A stretch of 64,000 nt of DNA from Piper betle (Eukaryota > Streptophyta > Magnoliopsida > Piperales > Piperaceae), in the NCBI GenBank assembly GCA_033002965.1, contig JAURVB010013122.1, forward strand, positions 18,425 through 82,424, given 5' to 3'. Of this stretch, positions 36,118 to 48,973 are shown in pieces (position 1 is the first letter of the stretch; each line of letters begins with the position of its first letter). Under the pieces are notes generated by a model. The model saw only the letters and a program-made list of their open reading frames with translations, searched no databases and was not told the origin of the DNA. Made by a program: the position numbers and the translations under genes.

Positions 36118-38049
36118 TTATTAAAATTTGACAACATAAGTATGCAACTATTCAAAAATATTAAATATTAAATTCTGAACAAATTTAGTGAGATAATTAA
36201 TTGTTCATGTGATATAATCATTTAAATCCTACTTTACATTTTAAATTTAATTTATTATCTAAATCCTAATTAACACTTAATAAATAATAAAATAATTATT
36301 AACTTATAAACAAAGATTTAATTACTCTTATTAGTATATTTCCCCTTGAGATGATAATTACCCAGACATGGTCTTGATAATTTAGTTTACAGTTTTAAAT
36401 CTTTAATTAATTAAGCTGTTCGATTAAATTATTTAAAATAATTTATATTATTCTAATTCGAAGATATTACTAATACAATTATTTTAAATTATTCGACTCA
36501 ATAAAGTTTTGACCTTTATTTATTTTCATTATGCTATTTGGGATCAACGCTTGTGATTTTTACCCGATTATATTTTAATAACCCATTTTCTACATTATTG
36601 TCTCATTATTAAAATAATCACTTTATTTACCTAATATTGAATTTAATATGGTAAAGGTAAAATCTTTATTTTAATAATCTCTTATAACCATCTGATTTAA
36701 TTTAATCGCTTGTAGTACGCAGATTAATTATCGACCGTTTATCATTACCGTATTTTTTTATTACTCATGGCGATTTCGTACAATAATTCATTAATTTAGT
36801 AACTTTACCCATAACCCATTAAAATGATTATTTTCAAAGATTTATAATGAGTTAGTATTATTTTTTAACTCAAGTCGGTATCGAGTTAACCCATATTTAA
36901 AAAATTGCCATCTTCTTCTTCCCCAACCTTCTTCTCTTCTCCACCTTCATCTTGCACCCAACCCACTTCCTTCTTCTCCAACCCTTATCTTGGCACCCAA
37001 CCCAGATTCACGTCCTCCATCAACTTCAATCTTCTCTAGCAACCACATTTGAGACCTAAGATTCGTGATTCACAGCAGCTATCCAAGGCGAGCATGTCCT
37101 GCACCAACTACTGGCCTATTCTTCTTCTCCCAGCCTCAAGACCCCTCCTTTCTTGTACCTTGCTCCAATTCATATGTTCCACGACCTCAGGCTGGACTCA
37201 AAATAGTAAGGATCAGCCACCTTTGGACGTTGCATGGAATATGGTCGTTCCCTCCACTTCTGCACTTCGCCGCCATGAATTCTGGCAAGAAGGTCATCCG
37301 CTGTGGACTGTTCTGGTGGCATGAACTGCTGTGATGGAACCCATGATATTGTTGACAAAGCACAACCGGCGTCTAACCCTCTGAATCTTCCCTTACCACA
37401 TCTATTTCAGAGGAACTGCCATCACCATCGTCACCCCTTGCAACTCCACCCAAAACCAGCTGTAATTCCACCACCACTTGGAAACAGGGACACGACGAGC
37501 CCTCCCTTCGACCCAGAAGCAAGAGAGGACGTCAGGGTTGTGAGGGAATGCCTTGCAAACGTTTTTACAGTCGCCTATCTTGCCAAAATTTTAGACTACT
37601 CGGCCATGGACAGGATTCCAGTTTTAAGTTTAGTTTTTGTTGTTTATTGTTGATTTCAGACTTTAATTCTTATGTTTATCAAGCTTATTATCAATTAAAA
37701 GAATATGGATGCAAGAAAATTAAGAAGAGGGAGATAAGAAGGATACCCAAGCAAGGAAGAAGCCACGCTGGTAAGGAAGAGGAGAAGAAAATGCGAATGA
37801 AGGCTAGCGTGGAGGATGTCCTTTACACCAAAAATGACGTCCTCTTTCAAAATTTATAAAAATGAAAATGACTGCTAGGGTATGTGAAAACACCCCAACA
37901 CCGTATTTCACTTAACCGGGTAACCGGGTAAATAATTAATCGGGGAAAGAATATAACACGTTCGGTCTTTCCCGGACTGCATTCGGTCCTTTTCAGACTG
38001 CATCCGCGTCCAATTATTATTATTATTATTGCTGCCCATAGTCTTTACA
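35126..38049 (-). mobile_element. A-family solo LTR, 2924 bp, TSD GTAGG
   Basis: Plus-strand ends are TGTAACGACCCACCCGAACC and CATAGTCTTTACA. Identical GTAGG repeats at 35121-35125 and 38050-38054 define the insertion. It is internally collinear (inverted) with 16479-19340: conserved block 35380-35930 including GGGTGGCCACCC at 35549, (AT)n, AT-rich region 36120-36880, CTTCTT tract 36909-36955, leader 37000-37650, TATA-like TTTTATAAATTTTG on the minus strand near 37850, and (ATT)n at 38013. There is no PBS, gag or pol. This is the reference copy for the family. Removing it rejoins minisatellite-flank DNA with 38055. Confidence 0.95.
36080..36115. repeat. (AT)n microsatellite
   Basis: About 18 uninterrupted TA units in the A solo LTR. 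The homologous site in the plus copy (about 18350) has only about five units. Confidence 0.95.
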
Positions 38050-38054
38050 GTAGG

Positions 38055-39525
38055 TTAGCAGTATGTTAGATAGTTGTCCAAGTGCACAACACAGTACAAT
38101 AGTCGTATATAGCTAGATGATATGACATAAACTGTAAATGATGAATTAGGTTGGTTAAACAACCAACAGTAAAGTAGAAGTAAGGATAGTGTCGTATTGA
38201 CAACTTGAGCATGATCGAGCAAGATAAGTAGGCTTATTAGTTTTGTGGCATGTTAGTTGGATAGTGTGAAGTTTAGTAACTAGACAGATTGATGAACGAT
38301 GATTAGAGTGGCCAAACCGAGATCAGAGATCTAGAGCATCAGCATCGACTTATTAGTGGCACCAGACATTAGATATGTGGGCGTGTAGTGTTATGTAGTT
38401 ACATGGTGTGCATCTCTGTATTGTCTATAACTTACATGTGACGATCTGGCAGCCCTGTTTGCGAGTCTACCAAAATGGTAGTAGCTAAGTGAGTCAAGAT
38501 CGAGCATTATAAATCAATACGGGACGACGGGTGAATAATCAAAGATGCGAGGATGAGACGCTTTTGTGCCTCTCAATGGGTTCCCATTGACCCCTGGTGC
38601 AATAGTGGTTCTTTGGGACAGGAGATCCCTATCCACTAGGACGTGTGTAACCTAGTACTTGACTAAGAGACACTTTTCTTCTATTTATTGATTGCCCTAG
38701 AACCCTAGAGTTGTCTTTCGGGATGCTTGCATTGTAGTTCCGGGATGATGATTAGATCCACGGTAAGCGCAATAATGGTATTTTAGAGTGGACATTGTCT
38801 TAGCCTTCCTACATTCATATATACCACCTTATCCTATCTTATACACCTGTCACTACGTGGAAATAGGTAGAGACATAGTGATCATATCTTTTCAATAGCC
38901 ACCCGAGGTGGGCACCTTCTAGGTCCGCTTAGCACATCTCACATATTTCACCCTTGCCAAAGCCCTGTTTTCAGGCCAGTCATGACACCCTGGTTTGAGG
39001 GTATCCCTTTGCACAACCGTATGTGTCACAAGGTCAGCCTAACCTTTAGACCACCTCATCTATTGAGGTTTACATGGTGGGTTTTGATAGATCACCTTTC
39101 CATGAGCACACCCAAGACTAACTTCATCCTCATGTGGAGGAGGCGAGTATGATTACATACTCAAGTTAATTATGTGGACACATGCATGATATATGCCTTT
39201 GTTAGTGTCAGGTTCACTATCGATAGGTATGTCCCGTAGTAATATGGCTGATAGCAGTATGACCTCGTGGTGATGTGTTAAGTGGTAGTTCATCTCATTG
39301 GTGGTACAGTTCACTAGAAGTATGTTTGGTACCATTGGTATTGAAAGTGGAGTGGCTTGATAATAGTGACATCCATGGCAGTGTGTTCAAAGCATACTAT
39401 TATAGTAACTCTTGCACCGCATGAGCATGTGTAGCTATTTGTATGATTTGATCACAACATATGTCCATAGAGTGTGTAACCCCTAGGTGAATTCCAAGGA
39501 CAGAATTTTCCTAAGCCGGGGAGGT
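38055..39525 (+). other. Non-coding internal region before an F2 3' LTR
   Basis: About 1.5 kb without gypsy domains or long frames, ending in TTCCAAGGACAGAATTTTCC and the purine-rich tract AAGCCGGGGAGG just before TGTAAAATC at 39526. A polypurine tract plus LTR without coding sequence suggests a non-autonomous (LARD-like) element. With the A solo LTR removed, this region continues leftwards to about 34743, where an F2 LTR fragment ends. No clear PBS was seen there. Confidence 0.45.
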
Positions 39526-42350
39526 TGTAAAATCTAGGCTTTTTACCCTATGGTTTTAATTTCGGTTCGGTCATAACATGGATCGAGTTGCTTGCCCGAC
39601 CCTATGGTATATAGGTATGTATGAGTTGCCCTAGCTTTAGCTCCTTTGGCTTTGTTGCCCCCGTTGGACGCTATGTGCCTTACCTTTTTATGTTTGGTAT
39701 GCTCAAGTCAAATCTAGTTAAACTTTATGACCAAGTCCCCCCGTGTCTAGTCACTTTTCTTGTGTTGTGGTCGTGTTTGTTTTGTATGTTTCTAGTGGAA
39801 AAACATAAAATGATGCAAACAAGAACTGGGCGCAAAAGGTGTTTTGCTAGCGCCCTCGCACCTAGATAAAGTTTGAATTTGATACTCAAGTTCAAACTAC
39901 GAATGCCAAGATGGTGTCAAAGCGCTCCTACGCCCGTGACTTGCATTATTTTTGGAATTTTTTCCATGTTATATTTATTCATTTATTTATTTTATAAGCC
40001 ACCAAATCATTTACCTTTTTTCTTTTCAAAATTCAAATCCCAACACACCTCTTTAGGTGTAGCACCTATGCCTATGACATCACCTAGCCAACCACCTTTT
40101 TTTATAAAACCCCACCCTCATTGTCATTTTTTCACTCCAACCCAACCACTCCACTCACCCCCAACGTCTTCCTAGCCATTTCATCCCTATTTTGACTTCT
40201 TCTCAGCCTTGTGGCTCATTCCTAAGCATTATAATTCAAGGGTTGAAGAACTTGGAATGAGAAAACTCTAAGTGACCTCCTTTTGGCTCGTTTGTGGTAT
40301 GCTTCCTTCCATTTTAGTTCTAGTTGTAAAGTTCTCTTCATGTTTGTCTATTGTTGTGATTGTTTGTATTTTTATAATATTTTTTCATGTAGACCTGTCC
40401 ATTGAAAATTATTGAGAGGTGGTTTCATGTCGTTTTCGTTTCTAGATTAATAGTTATGGATGTTTGCAGCATTAGTATGTCTAGATCTGAACTAGTTTGG
40501 CATAAAATTCATAACTCATGTTTTATATAACTGATTTGTTTGAACTCAGTCAGTTTGTTTTCATACTACATAGATTTACAAGTTATATTTTGAGCATATC
40601 GACTGATTTGGTATGGATGATCATGAAAAGGTCTGGAATTGGACTAAAGGTGGCAACATTCAAGGTTCCAGTGACCTAATTGTCCCTTTACCCACTTTTT
40701 TACCACTAGTTATGGTTTTCATTTCATGATCTACTTGATACTAATCTATTATGCTTGATGTTGTAATTATCTCATAAATTTTCTAACCTAAAATGGCCTA
40801 AACAAAATTGTTAAACCATAGTGTGTACCTGTTTTGTTTCTGCTGTGTTCGTCTATACTTTTTGTTGAGCTAGATGTTAGGTTAAATATAAGACCACATA
40901 AAAATCAATAAAAATTATATAATAACTCACTAACTGTATACTAAACATTTGTAAATTTTTAAGTTAAAAAAAAATCATCTTTGTGGATTCATTGGCTTGG
41001 ATTGTTCGTATGCACAGGAACTAGGGTCATAATCCTGCGTCAATGATTTCAATTGAAAATTTTATGGAGACTATATTCATTTTGTGGAAAAAATATTAAG
41101 TAAATTATATAGTTTACTTAGTGACCAAATAATGTCTCTATAAATTTTCAGACCATTTGGGTATGTAGGTAATTCAGTAGAATTTCCTTATTTCATCTTG
41201 GTTAGGTAAATTACATAAATCACTAAATCAGCAATCAAGATTAGAAAATTCAACTACGTTTGATTAAAAAGAAATTGGATCTGAAATATCAATGGGCTAA
41301 ACTTCCAAGTGTCATCTAACTAGGTAGAATTGTAACCCCAAACCTTAAATTAAACTACCTAATAAGGTTTAACCCATCAGTAAGAAAATTAGGTAAGTTA
41401 ATTGTGTTTTGTATGTTGCGCATCTGTGGATGCTTTACCTCATCTTTTGCGCTAGCGTGATCCAATTCTGATTCGGATATCATCTTTTGTTAGGTTACGC
41501 TAGTTGAGTTTATCGATTTAGGATGGAGGGCTCTACTCATCTAGGTTCATAGGACTCTCTTCCTCAACCCTTATGTTTGGCTCTTGAGTATCACGTTTAA
41601 TTGTGTTTTAAATGATAGGACGGTGTTAGCAGCATTTTTATTAGATCTCTTTGATACCGGGTCATTTAGTCGCATATTATTGTAAGTTTAATAAAATTAC
41701 AAGGATGGGATCCATTGCTGGTTTTCGAACTGAAGCTCCAGAAATTTATGATATAAGCCTCTTCCCTAAACCCATTATATAAGTAAGCGCATTTTTATGG
41801 ATTTAACAAATAAAAGAGTGAGCTATATGAGGATATGCAGATTGTACTAGGACCCTTTTACCCTTAAGTGGTGCAATGTATATAAGATACTGCGAATGGA
41901 GCGCGTTTATGGGAATTGTGGCACATTGGTTCCGAGTCACATGGGTATTGTGGCGGGTGATATATAGAAGATGTGAGGTCATAAGCGATGTATGAATGTT
42001 TATATATATATAATATGCCGTTTGTAGTCAAATATGGTACGATATGTAATCACATCGTCCTTCGCTGACAACCCTATATGATTTTAGAAGTTTCTACAAC
42101 TTTTCATGGATGTTTATATACTTATTTACTAGTAATGCTATATTCCTTGTCTCTACAAGACCAGTATTCAATTCTTTGATTATTGACATTTTTCCGTAAT
42201 ATATGTAACTGATTAGTCTTTTGACTAGCGTGGGCGGACGGATCGAAAGGGTCATGGTAGGGTATTCTTGTTGCATTTGTGTTAATTACCGAATTGATGT
42301 AATATGAAAGCGGGATGCAGTATATTATGGAATAAGCCATGAGGTTATAT
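39526..42350 (+). mobile_element. F2 LTR, first part (3' LTR split by E)
   Basis: Starts TGTAAAATCTAGGC after the polypurine tract. Its TATA box (TATAAAACCCC) is at about 40102. It matches 28220-29500 and 34062-34742. It is interrupted at 42350 by the E solo LTR and resumes at 45249. The combined length of about 3.6 kb agrees with the 3747-bp F1 LTR. Confidence 0.88.
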
Positions 42351-45243
42351 TGTAAAACCCACAATTCGAGTCAGGGTTTTATATTCAGAACCGGTCGGTT
42401 CGACCGTTATTTTCGAGTCGAGTCAGTTTCAGAACACGTGTACTGAGCCGACGCCGGTCTCGTGTATGAGCCATGAGGGTCATGTGTACCCAAGAATATG
42501 ATGATAACGTCATGAACACAGCAGAAAAGAATGAGTTATCAGAATATATAAGAGTATGCAGTTCATTTTGTTTATTATGATATACAATGGATCGTAGAAT
42601 TAGTTTTAGGCTGTTTACCACGTTAGGACGCGTTAGAAGCATTTTGGGTGGGTTGACAGTTCTAGAGCATATCATTATGATTTTTTGGTGTTGTTTGATT
42701 TTATGGGATTTTTCCCATATTTTTTGGAATTTTTTTACGACTTAAATATTATTTTTGACTCGAGTCGGAGACGAGTCAAGTAATATTTACGACTTTGCCA
42801 CCACACACCCCCGCGCCCTTCTTTTCTTCCCCGACCCTTACCTCGATGCGCCGCCCTTGTGCACGTCACCGTCGCCGCTGCCGGTGCTACCCGGCTGCCA
42901 ATCGTCGCCGCCTAGCCCCGCGATGACGTCGCCCTGTTGCCCCGACCAAGTCCGACCCCCATCGGGCCGCCGCGACGCGAGGAAGCCACGCCGCGATGCC
43001 GCGCCCGCGTTGCGTTTCCGTCGCCAATTCCACCGCCGGCGACCAACACCACCGCGATCGGTCGGTCGCCTCAGCAGCCTCAGCCCTCCAGCAACCTTCC
43101 CCGACCGGAACGGAGGCCATCGCCGTCGTGGCCAGCCGGATCTAGCCACCATCACCGCCGGCTCGGTTTTATGCATTTTCCGGTGAGCCGCCACCTCCGT
43201 TGGCTGCGTCGACCTCGTAGATGAGTCGGGCTCGCCGAGCCGGTTCCAAGGGTACCCAACACGACCACTTTCCGGCCAGTAGACGCCGCCGGCGACTGTC
43301 GCTGGAAAACCGCGCTATGGAAAACTGCCGGAAACGTCGGAAAACCGGAATTTCTGCAATTAGCCGGAATTCACCAGATCTTCCGCGGGGCTCACCCAGT
43401 CTAGCCCGTTCGAGCTTCGGACGCCGATGAGCGCCGAATTTGAGCTCCGAGACACGCGACGGAACCCTAGCCGTCGCCGATTGCCGACTACGTGAGGTAT
43501 AATTACCTCCGATTGAGTTATTTAAAATTGATGATGATTGTTAGTATAGCATGTTAGAATTGAGTAGTTATCATGATGAATGCCAGACTATGAATGAAGT
43601 TACATGATGTGATTGATAGTGCATGGAGGATAAGTAATCTAGTGACAAGTAAATTTGAGTATGATAATCGAGTACAACGTAACTTAGGAAATATAATTAG
43701 ATTGATATTAATAGGATAAGTTGGAATTACTTTCACATTTATAATTGTTGCTTGTTATGGTTGATGATTGAATTGTGTGTGATGTTCATTACGTTTGATG
43801 CATCATTTAGTTAGCGGGCGTTAGTATTTAGTTTTGATGTGTAGGTACGGAGTAAGAGCTCGCCACCTAGGCGCGATGATACGCTTGGAGCTTCTACCAG
43901 GTCCGTTTAGGACTCGACTCTGTTTTACGTCTTTCTATTGTATGTTTATCTTATTATTTGCAGGACGAGTTAAGTGGCATTTTATTGAATCCCACTTAAC
44001 TCGGGCCATCTAGCCGAACAGATTTCCGGATTAATAACCCCTCAGGATGAGATCCCTCGAGGATGATTTCGAAAACAAGATCCACCACAAGTTGCCTTCG
44101 GGCCTATTATATAAATCCCTACCCAGCTCTATATATATGTAGTTTTCGCATTTTCAGTGAGACGAGAGATGGAGAAACCGACTGCACGTACCATGAGCGG
44201 ATGCCGTGACAGTCAAAGCAGGCTTTGGATTAGTGCCAGCGGACTGTTCCATTCTCGAGGGATCCTGACAACTCCGCGTTTGAGTTCCTCACACCCAGAG
44301 AACGTGGAGGTTAACGGGTACTGTTTAGTACAGCGCATGTCCGGACTTGTGGTTCAAAGGGTACTAAAGGCGACTGCCTGAGAGTACTCGGCCTTCGTGC
44401 TCAAGGCCAGGAGAAATATGGAGGTAAGGAGAGGGCTTAGGATAAAGTTTCACGTGAAGTACTGAAAAGAAGTGCCGAGAGCGGCACAATACTAGCAGCA
44501 GATCAGTAAGTTTGGGATGCTACCGGGTCTGCAGCCTTGTGGCTCCTCAGTAGTGCCCTTCAGAGTGTTCACGTGGAGTATATGATGTTTTCTTTCATAT
44601 GAGAGTTTGCTCTCATAGCCAGCTTGTTATAGTTATTTTATTTTCCGGACCAGTAACACTTGTTACTGACGTGTCTTTATACTATATGTAGGTAATAATT
44701 AGAGTTGGAGGAGCCAGCTTGGACGGAGGAGCATTGTTGTCGCTTGGACACATGTCAGTCGATTGAGTGGTTATATTTTGTTTATGATACTACTATATTG
44801 CGGATGTTGTGAAATGCTAAGACATGGTATGATATGATTGAATGTCATGAGATTTGATGATGTGACATGATTGAATGCTAAGACACGATGACAGATTGTG
44901 TGAATGAAGTTGCATGATGTAGAGATACATGTTTACATATATGTTTATACATAGTATTTTGACAGGTGACCCTAATTGCACTTTTAGGGGAAATTCCGTC
45001 CGTTTTATTTTAGAATTTTCATCGATTTTGATCGTAATTGTGATGGTGTGTAATTTAGTTTGCATGTCATCCATGTAGTATCATGTTAGGATTTTGTGCA
45101 TTCATCCATCATGACGAGTAATATCTTCATCTTAAGACGCCGAGATTGGATCTACATGAGTTAGGTTCGGGTTAGCCGACCTAACCGGGGCCTGTAACAT
45201 ACTGGTTCGGTTCACGAGCGTGGACCGGATTTGGGGTGTTACA
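42351..45243 (+). mobile_element. E-family solo LTR, 2893 bp, TSD TATAT
   Basis: Ends are TGTAAAACCCACAATTCG and GGACCGGATTTGGGGTGTTACA (last 20: ACCGGATTTGGGGTGTTACA). Identical TATAT at 42346-42350 and 45244-45248 flank it. Inside are GGTCGGTTCGACCG near 42395, a strikingly G+C-rich leader at 42780-43480, the box GAGCTCGCCACCTAGG near 43858, a TATA box at 44108 and the block CCTAATTGCACTTTTAGGGG near 44970. There is no PBS, gag or pol. Open frames of 95-143 codons in the GC-rich leader are not shared in other E copies, so they are not called genes. Confidence 0.95.
44108..44115 (+). promoter_or_regulatory. LTR TATA box (E)
   Basis: GGGCCTATTATATAAATCCC, conserved in the inverted E copy (3034-3041, minus). 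Confidence 0.55.
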
Positions 45244-45248
45244 TATAT

Positions 45249-46026
45249 GACCTTGTCTAATTCGGAATAAGTTAATTGATTGTTGTTGTGCATGTGTATT
45301 TTATATATAATTATATTATTATTGTGGGGCAGACACACTTTGGGGCACTTTAACTGACATCTATAGGGTATAAGCCTCAAAGTCCCAAAACATTATGAGG
45401 AGCCTACCAAGTACACGAAACAGATTTGTTGTAGTTGTGTGTGTGTGTGTATGTGATAAAGAAACATGGGTAGGATGAGCATATAGTTCACACCGCTTGC
45501 AGACCCATGTGAAATCCAGGTGTTAGGGTGTTGTTGTGTTTAATTCTTTTATAATTTTCTTGCACATGTCAGGTATGTGGAACAGGTAACCACAACCATT
45601 GTTTAAATTCTTCACATTCATCCACATGTAAAAAATTAAGAAATGTAACAAATCATTTAAACTAAGTAGTAGGAAAAAGTTCATGTCACAGCATGCAACC
45701 TCAAAATTGTAGCGGGGGTTGTGACTCTTCTCCAATTGAGAGTGATCATCAACATTTTTAAAGTCACCACTCATACCTACAAGGGAAGTTTTGCCTCTAT
45801 TACAGGTATGGTTGATCATATAGGATCCTTAAGTTTAAGAGTCTCTTTATGCTAGTATGAATTAGCATGAATATATGATGAAACCCTGTAAGGTTCCCCG
45901 TCTTAGACCTCCTCGAGGGTTGAGGTCCTTTTCCGTAAAGTTTGTACGAGAGTAGTCTAACGAATAGTTTTCCATTTATAACATTGTACTTCAGTTTGCT
46001 CTTAGGCCAAAAAATGGGGTGTTACA
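45249..46026 (+). mobile_element. F2 LTR, second part
   Basis: Resumes after the E insertion and ends AAAAATGGGGTGTTACA. It matches 30340-31062 and 9260-9987: GGGGCA...TAACCATTGTC/ACTGACATCTATAGGGTATA, ACCTCAAAATTGTAGCGGGG, AGTCACCACTCAT. Confidence 0.88.
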
Positions 46027-47329
46027 ATATGTATATTAATTATATCAGATAATGTTAATAAATATTAGAGCTAACCATGATCTATATGTGTTTGTCAATG
46101 GCTATAGTTAATTAATTAATTAATGACATTTTAATCTACTCATTAACTAGTTATAATTATTAAGTAGCAAGGGTGATGTCTTGATGTCTTAGTAAGTTAA
46201 TACGCATATGTGATCATGAGTTATTAATTATTAATCGAATCACAATGATAATTAATCATTGTTGAAATAATTAAAATGTTATAAATTCATTTGCATGAGT
46301 GTATTATAACTATTGCATGAATATTTTATCAGTTTAAATGGGATTAGTATTAAATTATTGTTCAGTGTTTACAATCATTTATATTTATGATGTCACTAAT
46401 AAAATATAAAGAAGAGAACCTTATGTGGTTGTATTGATAAATTCAGTTATGGATTATTAGGATATAATAACATAATAATCGCAAGCGTTGAATTGTAACA
46501 GCATGCTAAGAATAAGGAAAGTTTGAACCCTTAACGAGTTAAGTAATTTAAAATAATCTTATGACTGATATTCTTTATATTTTAATACAAGGTTTATCAA
46601 ATAATTGGACACAATGATCATGCGGGTGCCTCGTCATAATTTTAGGTCCATAAAATTACTCAAAATGTTTTATATTCTTATTTGGCAGCCATAGTCGGCA
46701 TGAGTCCACATTCAACCACTATGCACCGACTGCGACCATTATCAGAGAAATGACTCTACCTCACACGGGTCTGCACCCTTAAAAGCCTTCAAAGATTAAA
46801 TACCTTCCCTCATGGCGAAAAGGGTGGCAGAGCGCAATGGCACAGGACGACTTATTATACACTTGTGATACCGAGAGGGTGAGTTAATGACAAATATAGG
46901 TAACTACAGGCCGTGGGCCACGTAGCACGTGTGCCTATACATGGGATTGTAGCTGGATGGGGTGGCCACCCCTCCTAGCATAATAAGAGCTCGACATAAT
47001 CTCATAATCAATAAAAGACTTAATTAATGATGTTGTGGAATATATTAACCTATTTCTTGTAATTATATGGCTTAGTATTTTTTATCACTAATGCGGAATT
47101 ATCTTTGCCGGTGTGAGCATAGAAGGATGGATAGAGTGGGGACAGTCAGAGGACTCTTTCATTCGACTATTATTTTTTTCTTATTTGTTACTATAATTCT
47201 AGGTTGTTTGTATGGTAGTAGGATTTTTGTTTGTTTCATGGGTCTTAGAATATTCCTAGCGTTTGTTAGATTATATTTTATTTCATGACATGACTTAGAA
47301 TTTGAACTTTAATTGATTCATTGAGTATG
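46027..47329 (+). mobile_element. D/A-type LTR, 5'-truncated, first part
   Basis: From about 46440 the sequence follows the D/A pattern: GAACCCTTAACGAGTTAAG, CGGGTGCCTCGTCATAATTT, AACCACTATGCACCGACTGC, the module GGGTGGCCACCCCTCC at 46957, and ATGCGGAATTATC. The left 400 bp (46027-46440) is AT-rich and only tentatively part of it. It is split by the A2 solo LTR at 47330 and resumes at 49084. Confidence 0.75.
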
Positions 47330-47702
47330 TGTAATGACCCGGCCATTTGTCACAACAATGTGGGCCTAGCTGGCCAGGTGTTACTCAGAATTAAGCAAAT
47401 ATGTCTAACATTTTTATTTATCAAAAACATATATAAAGATCCCACAGTCTTAGACCGTTTCCCAGTAGCCACACTCATTTCTCAAATAAATAATAAAAGA
47501 AGTCCTCATATTTATTTTGCTCCATGCCCTGGTTGTCAATCATCTACTTTCATATCTGCACACCTACAGAGGCAATTCCGCATTAGTGATTACAACACTA
47601 AGTAGTATAATAGATAAAACAAATCAAGTACATTCCACTATTTCCTTATGTTTATTTTAATCTATACTCCAAAATAATGCGGAGGAGGTATCCGCTGTGA
47701 TC

Positions 47703-48205
47703 CGCACACCCCGGCTGTAGCCCTTTTTGGGGAGGCTACCACTACCGTCTCCTGCACGCCCCGGCCGTAGCCTTTTTGTGGGGAAGCTATCACTGCACTC
47801 GGGTGATTGCTACACCCCGTTTGTGGGGAAGCTCTCACTACGAATTCTAGTGCCAGTGCCTCGCACACCCCGGCCGTAGCCTTTTTATGGGGAGGCTATC
47901 ACTGCACTCAGGTGAATGCTACACCCCGTTTGTGCGGAAGCTCTCACTGCCAACTCTAGTGCCAGTGCCTCACACACCCCGGCCGTAGCCTTTTTATGGG
48001 GAGGCTATCATTGCACTCAGGTGATTGCTATGCCCCGTTTGTGGGGAAGCTCTCACTACCAATTCTAGTGCCAGTGCCTCACACACCCCGACCGTAGCCT
48101 TTTTATGGGGAGGCTATCATTGCACTCCAGTGCGATGGAGGAATCGTTGTGCCTTGCTCACCCTGGCCGTAGCCTTTTTATGGGGCGGCTATCACTACTC
48201 CAAAA
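47703..48205. repeat. 109-bp satellite-like array, about 4.5 copies
   Basis: Each unit has two related halves: about 58 bp starting CACACCCCGGCCGTAGCC and about 51 bp starting CACCCCGTTTGTGGGGAAGC. The first half contains the inverted repeat TAGCCT..10 nt..AGGCTA. The first and last units are irregular. The array is G+C-rich in an AT-rich neighbourhood. Confidence 0.9.
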
Positions 48206-48796
48206 CAATGTCGATGCATTATACCATTTACGCACATAATACGACCCCGTGTCGGACTGAGTCAATTCTCTAACCCCGGTTGCACTCGGTGCATGGTGGT
48301 CGAATCTGGGCTCAGGCCGACCTAGGCTACCAACAAGGAAAGTACGATGTTCTACCTATTATACGTATCTGACTTGTGATTTCATCTGACTGTGACCCGT
48401 GAACCCTAATCTGAATGAGGGCATAAAATTATACATTAGTATAATTTTATTTTGCATGAACCTACATGCAACTTACATGACTAATATACTATCAATTTTA
48501 AATGATGTAATTAGTTCATGTTAGTCTTCATTCCTTATTAAATTTTCAGCAATTCTAATGATAATTAATTATTAACATGTCCATTTACAAAATAATTAAG
48601 CAATCGACAAGAACCCCATGCATAAGACGCTGGAGATCTAGCAACTTGGCAGGGCGTCTTCAACAAACCTTGCATGGAAGAATCCTAATGGAAACAAATA
48701 AGATGAGGGATGAAATACTCACACAGTAATGGGGAGGTCGCCTGGGACGGAGATGAGGGATGAAATACTCCCTCCTCCTGCATATATATACACTTC

Positions 48797-48973
48797 AACC
48801 ATTCCCTCCATTAAATTCTCATACCCCATCATCCATTGGTATTTCCTAGGTTCAACGAGCCCCTTCATTAAATTCTCACACCCTATCATCCATTGGTATT
48901 TCCTAGGTTCAACGAGCCCCTTCATTAAATTCTCACACCCCATCATCCATTGGTATTTCCTAGGTTCAACGAC
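48797..48973. repeat. 61-bp tandem repeat, about 3 copies
   Basis: Unit contains TTCATTAAATTCTCACACCC, CATCATCCATTGGTATTTCC and TAGGTTCAACGAGCCCC. The paralogous site at 21330-21450 has about two copies, so the array has changed length since the copies diverged. Confidence 0.88.

Noticed and set aside
42755..43224. Overlapping open frames of 77-143 codons on both strands
   Set aside because: They lie in the GC-rich leader of the E solo LTR, where stop codons are rare by composition. The equivalent regions of other E copies do not keep them.
47703..48205. Possible CRISPR-like array
   Set aside because: Units are contiguous 109-bp tandem copies without unique spacers, inside a TSD-bounded LTR of a eukaryotic genome.
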